From contig DAHG01000025.1 in the NCBI GenBank assembly GCA_002495885.1, positions 62,001-126,000 on the forward strand: a stretch of DNA of 64,000 nucleotides, read 5' to 3'. The notes under the pieces were generated by a model. That model was not told the DNA's origin. It did no database searches and was given only the letters and a program-made list of their open reading frames with translations. This DNA comes from Methanocellaceae archaeon UBA148. GTDB taxonomy: Archaea > Halobacteriota > UBA148. Within the stretch, counting starts at the first letter, position 1. Every line of letters begins with the position of its first letter. Below are positions 56,185-64,000 of this stretch, piece by piece. Made by a program: the position numbers and the translations under genes.

Positions 56185-58560
56185 ATGATGGAAATTAGTG
56201 CTTGGCTGGTCGATGTTGATTACATAACCAAGGACGGTAAGGCAATAATCAGGCTTTGGTGCAAGGACGATGAAGGACGAAGTGTGATCGTCTTTGATCA
56301 TGGATTTGAGCCCTATTTCTATGTGGTTGGTAATGCCAGCACCAGCATAGATGAGATGATGAACATCAACGTAGAAAGGTATGATGAAGTCGTTCGACCG
56401 AAAAAGATTGAAAGCGTTGAGAGAAAAGATTTCGGCAAGAACGTGCGGGCCTTCAAAGTGATAGTAGAGCATCCTCAACACGTGCCAATTCTGCGCGATG
56501 GGTTCGGCGACCTAGATGTGCGAGAGGCAGACGTATTATTTGCAGTGAGATACATCATCGACAAGGATTTGTATCCATTAGATGGAATCATAGCAAAAGG
56601 AGAGAGCGTTGGTGTCGGATACGCCGATGTGGGACTTGAGGCACAGGAAGTTAGAGCTCAAAAGAGGAAGGGGAATCCGGATCTCAAGATCATGGCATTC
56701 GACTGCGAGATGACTAACCCAAGTGGGATGCCAAATGCCGAGAGAGATCCAATAATCATCATAAGCGTGGCTACAAATAGGGGCGATTTGAAAATACTGA
56801 GTTCAGAGGATGAATCTTCTGTTCTTAAAGAATTTATCGATTTCATACATACATACGATCCGGATATCATATGTGGTTACAACTCGGATAATTTTGACTG
56901 GCCATATGTCTATCAAAGAGCCAAGATCCACGATATACCGCTTAAATTGGGAAAAGACGGGGGCGCTCTACAAGTCCAAGGTGGTGTGATAAAAAGGGTC
57001 ACTATGCCGGGGCGCCTGAACGTCGACCTATATCAGGCTGTTAGGCGAGACATAGATGATGTTAAGGTTAAAACACTTGAGAACATCGCCGAATATTTAG
57101 GTGTGATGAAAAAATCTGAAAGAGTGGACCTGTCCCCTTCCGAGATTTATCGATACTGGCAAGATCTCACGAAACGTGCCGAGCTTTATGAGTATGCAAG
57201 GGCAGATGTCGTCAGCACACTTGGGATAGCAGAGAAAATATTACCATTGCAATATGTGTTCGCAAGGATGATCAGACAACCCCTGGATGAAGTATCAAAA
57301 ATGGGGCGTGGTCGTCAAGTTGAGTCATTTTTGAGCGCAGAGGCGTTCAAAACCGGAGACCTGGTACCGTCCAAAGGTGGGGTTGGTGAGACCTATGTGG
57401 GAGGCTTCGTGCTTGAGCCGAAGAAAGGTCTACACGAAAACGTGGTCTGTTTGGATTTTTCAGCAATGTATCCCTCGATAATGATCTCATTCAATATCTC
57501 TCCTGACACGGTTGTGCAAAGTGGGGATTATTATGAGGCTCCGGAAGTTAGGCACAGATTTAGAAAGGAGCCAGATGGTTTCTTCAAGCGAATTCTTAAG
57601 GACCTCGTGGGAAGGAGAAGTGAGCTGAAACGTGCACTGGGGGAACTAGAGAAGGGCTCACCAGAATATCAACTGATCGACATTCGTCAACAAGCGATCA
57701 AGATACTGACAAATGCATTTTATGGTTATACGGGTTGGTCTGCTGCGCGATGGTATCGAAAGGAGTGTGCAGAAGCCACCACTGCTTGGGGAAGATATTT
57801 CATCAAGGAATCTGTGAAAAAGGCAGAAGAAGTGGGCTTAGAAGTCATATATGGTGATACGGACAGCCTGTTCGTCAAAGCAAAAGGAGAGAACGTACTA
57901 GAGACGGCAGAGAGGTTTGCCCGAGCCGTATCCAAAGATTTACCATTGGAACTTGATATCCAAAACCTCTACAAGGTGATTTTCTTTACGGAAAAGAAGA
58001 AGCGTTATGCTGGGCTGACTTCTGAAGGCGATATCATAGTCAAGGGGCTTGAAATTAGGAGGGGGGATTGGTGTGATTTGGCAAAAGAAATACAAGAGAA
58101 AGTGGTCCAGATAATTCTCCAAGAGAGGGACCCCTATAAAGCAGTACGATTGGTCCAAGATACAGTTCAGTTGTTAAAGGACGGAAAAATACCACTGGAA
58201 AAACTCATAATATACAAAACACTAACGAAGAAAATGGACTCCTATGAATCCCAACAGGCCCATGTAAGAGCAGCAAGGAGAATCAAAAAGCCAGTAGAAG
58301 CTGGCATGAAGATAGCATATGTCATCATTCGCGGATCGGGAAGTATTGGAGACAGAGCTTATCCAGTCGACATGTTCAGGGGTCATAAAAACGGATTTCT
58401 GATTGGAGACGATGGAGGGTATGATATAGATTCAGATTACTACGTGGAGAATCAGATCATCCCGGCAACTTCCAGAATACTCTCTTATTTTGGATACTCT
58501 AATGCTGAACTGAAAGGTCAGCCAAAACAGGCAACGTTCGATATCTTTCAGAGGGAATAA
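56185..58560 (+). CDS. polB: B-family DNA polymerase
   Basis: A 791-residue replicative or repair polymerase. The exonuclease motifs are present (MAFDCEMTNP with DxE; ICGYNSDNFDWPYV; YARADVV). The polymerase motifs are NVVCLDFSAMYPSIMISFNI (A), KILTNAFYGYTGW (B) and VIYGDTDSLFVKA (C). No intein interrupts motifs. It ends immediately before a DUF1922 gene, and the acyl-CoA synthetase follows with a four-base overlap; the three look like one operon. Confidence 0.96.
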   Translation: MMEISAWLVDVDYITKDGKAIIRLWCKDDEGRSVIVFDHGFEPYFYVVGNASTSIDEMMNINVERYDEVVRPKKIESVERKDFGKNVRAFKVIVEHPQHVPILRDGFGDLDVREADVLFAVRYIIDKDLYPLDGIIAKGESVGVGYADVGLEAQEVRAQKRKGNPDLKIMAFDCEMTNPSGMPNAERDPIIIISVATNRGDLKILSSEDESSVLKEFIDFIHTYDPDIICGYNSDNFDWPYVYQRAKIHDIPLKLGKDGGALQVQGGVIKRVTMPGRLNVDLYQAVRRDIDDVKVKTLENIAEYLGVMKKSERVDLSPSEIYRYWQDLTKRAELYEYARADVVSTLGIAEKILPLQYVFARMIRQPLDEVSKMGRGRQVESFLSAEAFKTGDLVPSKGGVGETYVGGFVLEPKKGLHENVVCLDFSAMYPSIMISFNISPDTVVQSGDYYEAPEVRHRFRKEPDGFFKRILKDLVGRRSELKRALGELEKGSPEYQLIDIRQQAIKILTNAFYGYTGWSAARWYRKECAEATTAWGRYFIKESVKKAEEVGLEVIYGDTDSLFVKAKGENVLETAERFARAVSKDLPLELDIQNLYKVIFFTEKKKRYAGLTSEGDIIVKGLEIRRGDWCDLAKEIQEKVVQIILQERDPYKAVRLVQDTVQLLKDGKIPLEKLIIYKTLTKKMDSYESQQAHVRAARRIKKPVEAGMKIAYVIIRGSGSIGDRAYPVDMFRGHKNGFLIGDDGGYDIDSDYYVENQIIPATSRILSYFGYSNAELKGQPKQATFDIFQRE

Positions 58561-58770
58561 ATGTACTTGCTAATCCGCTGTAAATGTGGGAGATTTCTCT
58601 ATGCTAACAAAAACCAAAAGACCCGTTCATGTCCTTGCGGGAAAATATTAAAGATAAATAAAATGCAGGTATATGCACGTGTTAGAACCGAGCAGGAAGC
58701 CGGAGAAGCAGTACGAATTTTACAAGAAAAAGAGTTTGGGGTGCCTGGATTCAGGCGATACGACATATGA
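58561..58770 (+). CDS. DUF1922 zinc-ribbon protein
   Basis: The 69-residue protein has cysteines in LIRCKCGRFLYANKNQKTRS and CPCGKILK, making a rubredoxin-like zinc ribbon. A helix (RTEQEAGEAVRILQEKEFGV) follows. DUF1922 proteins occur in archaea, are uncharacterised, and resemble nucleic-acid-binding ribbons. It starts directly at the polB stop and overlaps the synthetase start. Confidence 0.85.
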   Translation: MYLLIRCKCGRFLYANKNQKTRSCPCGKILKINKMQVYARVRTEQEAGEAVRILQEKEFGVPGFRRYDI

Positions 58771-60494
58771 AGAAAATTATCAGAAAGCCAGATAAATTTA
58801 GGGTAAAGCCCAACATGGAGAACTATGAAGAGACGTACAAAAAGTTTGAGTGGAATAATTTTTACGATGAAATAGAGTGGTTTGAAGGAGAAAAGCTCAA
58901 CGCCGCCTACAATGCGATAGACAGACAAACCAAGACAGGGAGGAAGGACAAAGTTGCATTGTGTTGTGAGGGAGGCAATGGAACGAGTGGAGAGTACAGC
59001 TTTTTAGACTTACAAAATCTTTCAAATAAATTCGCCAATGTTCTGAAGGAATATGGTACCCAAAGAGGAGATAGGGTTTTTATATTCTTGCCGAGAATTC
59101 TAGAGCTTTACGTAAGTTTTCTTGGCATAATAAAAACAGGCGCTATTGCCAGCAATCTGTTTTCAGCATTTGGTACAAATGCTTTAGAGGATAGGCTGAG
59201 GAATAGCAGTGCAAGGATGCTAGTCACAAATTCTGAACTTAAACAAAGGGTGGACGAAATTAAAGACAAGCTTCCAGAGCTGAAGCACGTGATGATCGTA
59301 GATGATGAAGGCACGGACGAAGAAATAGATTATAGGGGTGAGATGAAAATGGCTTCCAGAGATTTTGAAATAGAGCGAATGGACCCAGGAGATCCTTTGT
59401 TCATGCTCTACACGTCTGGTACCACCGGAAAGCCAAAGGGAATAGTTCATACACACTACGCAATACTCCAAGAGCATCTTACCATGAAATGGGTTCTAGA
59501 CATACACGAGGAGGATATATACTGGTGCACGGCCGACCCGGGATGGGTAACGGGGATAGCATACGGCATTCTTGGATCATGGTCCAATGGAACTTCATCT
59601 GTCGTTTATGAAGGCAAATTCTCTCCGGAAAAATGGTACTCTTTAATAGAGAAACACCGGGTTACGGTATGGTATACAGCCCCCACAGCCATAAGGATGC
59701 TGATGCATGCTGGAGAAGGGGTCGCAAAGAATTACGATCTAAAGAGTCTTAGACATTTATGTTCAGTAGGAGAGCCCTTGAATCCAGAGGCAATATATTG
59801 GGCTCTTAAGGTATTTGGACTGCCATTTCATGATAACTGGTGGCAGACCGAAACCGGAGGCATACTTATAGCAAATTATCCAACTATGTCCATAAAACCA
59901 GGCTCGATGGGAAAGCCATTTCCTGGGATCAAAGCCGGTATCGTAGACGACGATGGCAACGAAAGACCAGTAGGAAAGGAAGGTAACCTAGCCATAAAAC
60001 CTCCTTGGCCATCGATGATGAAAGCTGTCTGGAGAAATGCAGAAAAGTATGGAAGCTATTTCAAGAAAGGGTGGTACATTACCGGTGACATGGCACGCAT
60101 GGATGATGAGGGTTATTTCTGGTTTATAGGTAGGGCAGACGATATCATCAAAACTGCTGGTGAGCGAGTCGGACCATTCGAGGTAGAAAGCGCATTAGTC
60201 GAACATCCTGCAATTGTGGAAGCAGGAGTGATAGGCAAGCCAGATCCTGTAAGAGGAGAGATCATAAAAGCCTTCGTTTCCCTAAAAAAAGGCTATCAAC
60301 CGTCCACAGAACTCGAGGACGATATCAAAAAATTCGTCAAGAAACGACTGGCGGGCCATGCATATCCGCGAGAGATTGAGTTCAGAGAGGACTTACCAAA
60401 AACGCGGAGTGGCAAGATAATGCGTCGTCTTCTCAAAGCACAGGATCTAGGACTTCCGATAGGCGATACATCGACATTAGAAGAGAGCCGATGA
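58767..60494 (+). CDS. AMP-forming acyl-CoA synthetase (acetate-CoA ligase-like)
   Basis: A 575-residue ANL-superfamily enzyme. The phosphate-binding loop reads MLYTSGTTGKPKGIVHTH, the aryl/acetate-type motif is HDNWWQTETGGILIANYPTM, the hinge region YITGDMARMDDEGYFWFIGR DDIIK, and the catalytic lysine is in KTRSGKIMRRLLKA. The WWQTETG motif is typical of acetyl/propionyl-CoA synthetases. It activates a short acid with ATP and CoA. It is shorter than bacterial Acs (about 650). Co-transcription with polB is unusual and probably not functional. Confidence 0.9.
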   Translation: MKKIIRKPDKFRVKPNMENYEETYKKFEWNNFYDEIEWFEGEKLNAAYNAIDRQTKTGRKDKVALCCEGGNGTSGEYSFLDLQNLSNKFANVLKEYGTQRGDRVFIFLPRILELYVSFLGIIKTGAIASNLFSAFGTNALEDRLRNSSARMLVTNSELKQRVDEIKDKLPELKHVMIVDDEGTDEEIDYRGEMKMASRDFEIERMDPGDPLFMLYTSGTTGKPKGIVHTHYAILQEHLTMKWVLDIHEEDIYWCTADPGWVTGIAYGILGSWSNGTSSVVYEGKFSPEKWYSLIEKHRVTVWYTAPTAIRMLMHAGEGVAKNYDLKSLRHLCSVGEPLNPEAIYWALKVFGLPFHDNWWQTETGGILIANYPTMSIKPGSMGKPFPGIKAGIVDDDGNERPVGKEGNLAIKPPWPSMMKAVWRNAEKYGSYFKKGWYITGDMARMDDEGYFWFIGRADDIIKTAGERVGPFEVESALVEHPAIVEAGVIGKPDPVRGEIIKAFVSLKKGYQPSTELEDDIKKFVKKRLAGHAYPREIEFREDLPKTRSGKIMRRLLKAQDLGLPIGDTSTLEESR

Positions 60495-60596
60495 TGCAAG
60501 TGTTATGGATGATCATGAGATGAGGTGTTTCTGAATTTTTCACAACATTGTAATCTTTTAATAGGTATTTATTGATATAATATTAGAGGTGCTGCA

Positions 60597-61091
60597 ATGA
60601 AAGATATGGTCATCATTTTAATGGGCTCGAATAAAGACCTGAACTTCTCTAGCTCAATCGGAAGGACATTAGATAATCTTGGAGTCAAGTATGAGTTTAG
60701 AGCGGCCTCTGCCCACAAAACCCCAAGAAAGGTCTTAGATATATTGGAGGAGTACGACAAGCTAGAAAGGGTAGTGTATATCACTGTTGCCGGACGGTCT
60801 AATGCACTTAGCGGTCTCGTGGATGCAAATACAACCAAGCCAGTCATAGCATGTCCCCTCTACTCTGAAAAATTTGGTGGAGCTGATATATATTCTTCTT
60901 TAAGAGTGCCAAGTGGCATAGGCTCACTGGTCAACATAGAGCCAGAGGGGGCAGCCATAGCAGCTGCAAAAATACTTGCCATAGGCAACAAAGGCTTAAC
61001 TGAGAAGATACAAGAGTATCAAATGAAAAAGAGAGAGGAGATTAACGCTGCAGATGATACCCTCAAAGATGATTTAAATAGAGGGCAATAA
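60597..61091 (+). CDS. purE: N5-carboxyaminoimidazole ribonucleotide mutase / AIR carboxylase (PurE)
   Basis: Catalyses the carboxylation step to CAIR in purine synthesis. The 164-residue product has MGSNKDLNFSSSIGRTLDNL and the signature EFRAASAHKTPRKVLDILEE, with VYITVAGRSNALSGLVDANT and LRVPSGIGSLVN following. No purK is adjacent, so whether this is class I or class II is undecided. A GAGGTG ribosome-binding site precedes the ATG. purC follows directly. Confidence 0.93.
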   Translation: MKDMVIILMGSNKDLNFSSSIGRTLDNLGVKYEFRAASAHKTPRKVLDILEEYDKLERVVYITVAGRSNALSGLVDANTTKPVIACPLYSEKFGGADIYSSLRVPSGIGSLVNIEPEGAAIAAAKILAIGNKGLTEKIQEYQMKKREEINAADDTLKDDLNRGQ

Positions 61092-62123
61092 ATGGGCAGC
61101 GTAAAAGACCTGGAAATACTAAGGAAACCCACGAAGGACAAGAGGGGCATAGGAAGATTTCATTTTTCAGATAAATATTCGGTCTTTGATTGGGGAGAGA
61201 TGCCGGACCTTATAGAAAATAAAGGGTCCGTCCTCTGTATGATGGGTGCTTACTTTTTTGAGAGATTAGAAGAAAAAGGGATAAAGACACACTACCGAGG
61301 AGTTATACAGGATGGAAAACTTGTTCAGATGGATGAATTGAAAGTCCCCGCCAGCACCATGGAAATAAGCCTTGTGAGAGTATTTCACCCAAAGGCCCAC
61401 AGATTGGCCGGAAAACTTGCATACGATTATGATGTGTTCTCACCAAATCTTGCTAATTTCTTGATTCCCTTGGAGATCATATACAGGAATGGATTGCCAA
61501 AAGGATCATCTGTTTTTGAGAGACTGAATGCGGGGCTTAAGCCCGAGGATTTGGGATTGAACCACCCTCCTCGACCGGGAGATAAGCTCAAAAAACCAGT
61601 ATTCGATGTAAGCACAAAACTGGAGGAGAGGGACAGATACGTCACTTGGGTAGAAGCACAAGAACTTGCCGGACTGAGTGACGGAGAGGTTAGAGAGATA
61701 AAAAATATACTGTTACATATCGACGAACTCATCACCGAAACAGCCTCAAAAGCAGGATTAGAAAACGAGGATGGAAAAGTTGAGTTTGGATTTGATCCCC
61801 ACAGAAAGCCGATGGTTGTAGATGTTGTTGGAACTTTAGATGAATGTAGATTCACCTATAAAGGCATACATGTGAGCAAAGAGATCGCGAGGCAATATTA
61901 CAAAGAAACAAGCTGGTACAAGGATGTGGAGAGGGCGAAGAAAGAGGCAAGCATTAAGGGGATAAAGGAATGGAAATCCCTATGTGAATCAAAGCCCCAA
62001 AAACTGGATCCCAATCTGAGAAAAGTGATAAGCGAAATGTATATGGCAGCAGCAAATGAACTTACCGGATTTCACTTATTTGAAGTTCAAAGGCTTGCTG
62101 AAATTCTCGATAGTCTTGCGTAG
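61092..62123 (+). CDS. purC: SAICAR synthetase (PurC), long form
   Basis: Joins aspartate to CAIR, the step after PurE. The 343-residue product starts with KGSVKDL-like MGSVKDLEILRKPTKDKRGI and contains GRFHFSDKYSVFDWGEMPD, VPASTMEISLVRV, IPLEIIYRNGLPKGSSVFER and KVEFGFDPHRKPMVVDVVG. It is longer than the about 240-residue bacterial enzyme, as in some euryarchaea. It starts at the codon after the purE stop. Confidence 0.93.
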   Translation: MGSVKDLEILRKPTKDKRGIGRFHFSDKYSVFDWGEMPDLIENKGSVLCMMGAYFFERLEEKGIKTHYRGVIQDGKLVQMDELKVPASTMEISLVRVFHPKAHRLAGKLAYDYDVFSPNLANFLIPLEIIYRNGLPKGSSVFERLNAGLKPEDLGLNHPPRPGDKLKKPVFDVSTKLEERDRYVTWVEAQELAGLSDGEVREIKNILLHIDELITETASKAGLENEDGKVEFGFDPHRKPMVVDVVGTLDECRFTYKGIHVSKEIARQYYKETSWYKDVERAKKEASIKGIKEWKSLCESKPQKLDPNLRKVISEMYMAAANELTGFHLFEVQRLAEILDSLA

Positions 62124-62177
62124 GTTCCTTTTATCCCCTGTCCCTATAAAAAAAGCTAGTTTAACAACTAAACAAAA

Positions 62178-64000
62178 TTATCCGCCGTAGTACTCTTGGA
62201 GGGATTTGATGGTTATGTCTTTTGTTCCCCCTATTTTTTCCATGGCCTCCACTGATGCTTGTGCACCAGCGATGGTCGTTATATACGGAATGTTGAGTTC
62301 CACCGCATTCCTTCTTATCACATAACCGTCTCTCTTCGCCTCTTTTTTCCTGCTTGGCGTATTAATCACCAGTGATATCTTTCTGCTCTTCATATAGTCC
62401 ACGACGTTTGGTCTGCCTTCACTGACCTTGAGAATTTCTTTGGCCCTGACACCCTCCTGTCTCAACGCTTCCGCAGTTCCGTTTGTAGCAAATATGTCGA
62501 ACCCCATTTGTTGAAGCTTTTTGGCAACAGGAATGATGAGGTCTTTGTCTTCTTCTTTTACAGATAAAAAAACGTCCCCTTTCGCAGGTAATCGCATGTT
62601 TGCACCCAACTGCGCTTTATAGAACGCCCTTCCAAAATCCACATCAATCCCCATGGCCTCTCCCGTGGACTTCATCTCGGGCCCTAATACCGGGTCTACC
62701 CCAGGCAATTTTATGAAAGGAAACACCACCTCTTTCACTGCAACGTGCCCTATGGGCGGGAGTCCTACATAGGTTTTTGGGAGCGATTGACCCAGCATAA
62801 CTTTAGCAGCAAGTTTGGCCAAGGGTATGCCAACCGCCTTGGAAATGAATGGAATCGTCCTGCTTGCTCTTGGGTTCACCTCAAGAACATATACCTTATC
62901 TTTTACTGCATATTGGATATTCATCAGGCCTTTCACACAAATCTCTCTCGCCAGCCTGGTGGTATATTCTTTCACAATTTGGATCGTCTCATCGCTCAGA
63001 GACTGTGGGGGCACCACACATGCGCTATCACCGGAGTGAATCCCTGCATGCTCTATATGCTCCATTATTCCCCCTATCAACACATTCTCCCCGTCTGAAA
63101 CAGCATCCACGTCCAGCTCAATCGCAGGTTGTAGAAACTTATCTATGAGTACGGGGTGTTTCGGTGACACACGCACAGCTTCTGCCATATATATGTCAAG
63201 CTCTTTTTGATCGTAGACGACCTCCATAGCCCTCCCCCCCAGGACGTAGGAAGGGCGTACAAGGACGGGGTAATTTATACGAGAAGCTATTTTTCTGGCT
63301 TCCTCGAGAGACATGGCAGTTCCAGATTCTGCTTGAGGAATGCCCAGACGCTCCAAAAGTAGTCTAAATTTACCCCTATCCTCTGCCAAGTCTATGCTCT
63401 CATACGGTGTTCCAAGGATTTTCACTCCTGCCATCGAAAGTTGTTCGGCGAGATTGATTGGTGTTTGGCCCCCAAACTGGACCATTACCCCATAGGGGTC
63501 TTCTCTCTCTATGACGTTCATCACATCCTCAAAGGTGAGGGGTTCAAAATATAATTTATCCGATATGTCGAAATCTGTCGATACCGTCTCAGGATTGTTG
63601 TTTATCACGATGGTCTCTACACCTTCTTCTTTTAGCGCAAATACCGCGTGGACCGTGCAATAATCAAACTCTATTCCTTGCCCTATTCTGATCGGCCCGC
63701 CCCCCAGTATGATGACCTTCTTTTTATCTGAGGAAACGATTTCGTCCTCCTCCTCATAGGATGAATAGTAATAAGGTGTACGGGCTTCAAACTCTGCTGC
63801 GCAAGTGTCAACCATCTTGTAGACCGCTTTGATACCTTTCTTCTTCCTGAGTTCTCTTATGGTAATCTCATCAGATCTGAAAATATGTGCAAGTTGCAAA
63901 TCAGAAAAACCAAGCTTCTTCGCCTCTTTGATCGTCATAAATACGTCGGGGCTGTCCAACGAAAGATTTCTGAGCTCTCTCTCCATAGAGATGATGTTTC
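62178..64000 (-). CDS. carB: Carbamoyl-phosphate synthase large chain, C-terminal part (runs off the window)
   Basis: About 606 C-terminal residues are present; the reading frame is open to the edge (upstream residues NIIS), so the ATG near 63986 is internal. The second ATP-grasp half is visible: VIILGGGPIRIGQGIEFDYC, NNPETVSTDFDISDKLYFEP, RPSYVLGGRAMEVVYD and FIEVNPRA-like VLEVNPRASRTIPFISKAVG. The allosteric MGS-like domain ends the protein (FDIFATNGTAEALRQEGVRA). It makes carbamoyl phosphate for arginine and for pyrB. Confidence 0.95.
   Translation of the reverse strand, partial: NIISMERELRNLSLDSPDVFMTIKEAKKLGFSDLQLAHIFRSDEITIRELRKKKGIKAVYKMVDTCAAEFEARTPYYYSSYEEEDEIVSSDKKKVIILGGGPIRIGQGIEFDYCTVHAVFALKEEGVETIVINNNPETVSTDFDISDKLYFEPLTFEDVMNVIEREDPYGVMVQFGGQTPINLAEQLSMAGVKILGTPYESIDLAEDRGKFRLLLERLGIPQAESGTAMSLEEARKIASRINYPVLVRPSYVLGGRAMEVVYDQKELDIYMAEAVRVSPKHPVLIDKFLQPAIELDVDAVSDGENVLIGGIMEHIEHAGIHSGDSACVVPPQSLSDETIQIVKEYTTRLAREICVKGLMNIQYAVKDKVYVLEVNPRASRTIPFISKAVGIPLAKLAAKVMLGQSLPKTYVGLPPIGHVAVKEVVFPFIKLPGVDPVLGPEMKSTGEAMGIDVDFGRAFYKAQLGANMRLPAKGDVFLSVKEEDKDLIIPVAKKLQQMGFDIFATNGTAEALRQEGVRAKEILKVSEGRPNVVDYMKSRKISLVINTPSRKKEAKRDGYVIRRNAVELNIPYITTIAGAQASVEAMEKIGGTKDITIKSLQEYYGG

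Noticed and set aside
56185..58560. Possible intein in polB (also considered for rtcB at 20268-21755)
   Set aside because: All catalytic motifs are contiguous and lengths are normal; no splicing motifs are seen.

Overview
The window is archaeal chromosome. It carries the full archaeal S10/spc ribosomal superoperon, SRP RNA, KEOPS Cgi121, Hel308, an XPD-like helicase, B-family DNA polymerase, thermosome, proteasome beta subunit, a KH/beta-CASP (aCPSF1-type) RNase, RtcB and archease, archaeal HMG-CoA synthase/thiolase/DUF35, and AT-rich promoters with TATA boxes. An L32e with an N-terminal helix-hairpin-helix extension, the SPOUT gene upstream of L3 and the COG1709 regulator next to HMG-CoA synthase fit a euryarchaeon of the Archaeoglobi / Methanomicrobia / Syntropharchaeia-ANME-1 part of the tree. 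That placement is inference; no 16S or mcr gene is present.

Layout. 1-12191 (minus): SPOUT methyltransferase, L3, L4, L23, L2, S19, L22, S3, L29, Rpp29, S17, L14, L24, S4e, L5, S14, S8, L6, L32e, L19e, L18, S5, L30, L15 and the start of secY, nearly all overlapping or abutting. 12.5-13.7 kb: Mut7-C protein, archease and a zinc-ribbon mini-protein. 13.7-20.1 kb: accessory DNA with a decayed CPBP protease, a methyltransferase, a Tat lipoprotein with two cytochrome b5-like domains, a broken TIGR04255 gene with two unknown partners, MgtC and CorA. 20.3-28.4 kb: RtcB, a wrecked nrdD, psmB, aCPSF1, endonuclease III and thermosome. 28.4-38.5 kb: a frameshifted small membrane protein, a transposase scrap, IlvD, an antiporter, Cgi121-Hel308 and more AT-rich accessory genes. 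38.7-41.5 kb: YgjP-like protease, tRNA-Ser, SRP RNA, a winged-helix protein, tRNA-Pro and a HEPN-like gene bracketed by a 17-bp tRNA-derived repeat. 41.5-46.9 kb: a six-gene mevalonate/CoA operon. 47-50 kb: pyrBI and ahcY. 50-64 kb: membrane and ACT proteins, a GcvH-like protein without its lipoyl lysine, XPD-like helicase, a U32 peptidase, polB-DUF1922-acyl-CoA synthetase, purE-purC and part of carB.

The most notable unexplained signal is a dispersed multi-box inverted-repeat element, roughly 70-90 bp, built on the box TTGCTCCTAAAGT. It occurs at four loci (12.25, 23.15-23.30, 28.45 and 37.11 kb). Each copy lies about 12-16 bp upstream of a TATA-like box: those of the SPOUT/L3 superoperon, psmB, the thermosome and a small membrane protein divergent from hel308. 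Box spacing is conserved, one copy carries a compensatory change in its arms, and one copy is flanked by an 11-bp direct repeat. It looks like an operator or structured-RNA module spread by a mobile element or by recombination. Several accessory genes have single frameshifts at homopolymers, which may be real decay or assembly error.
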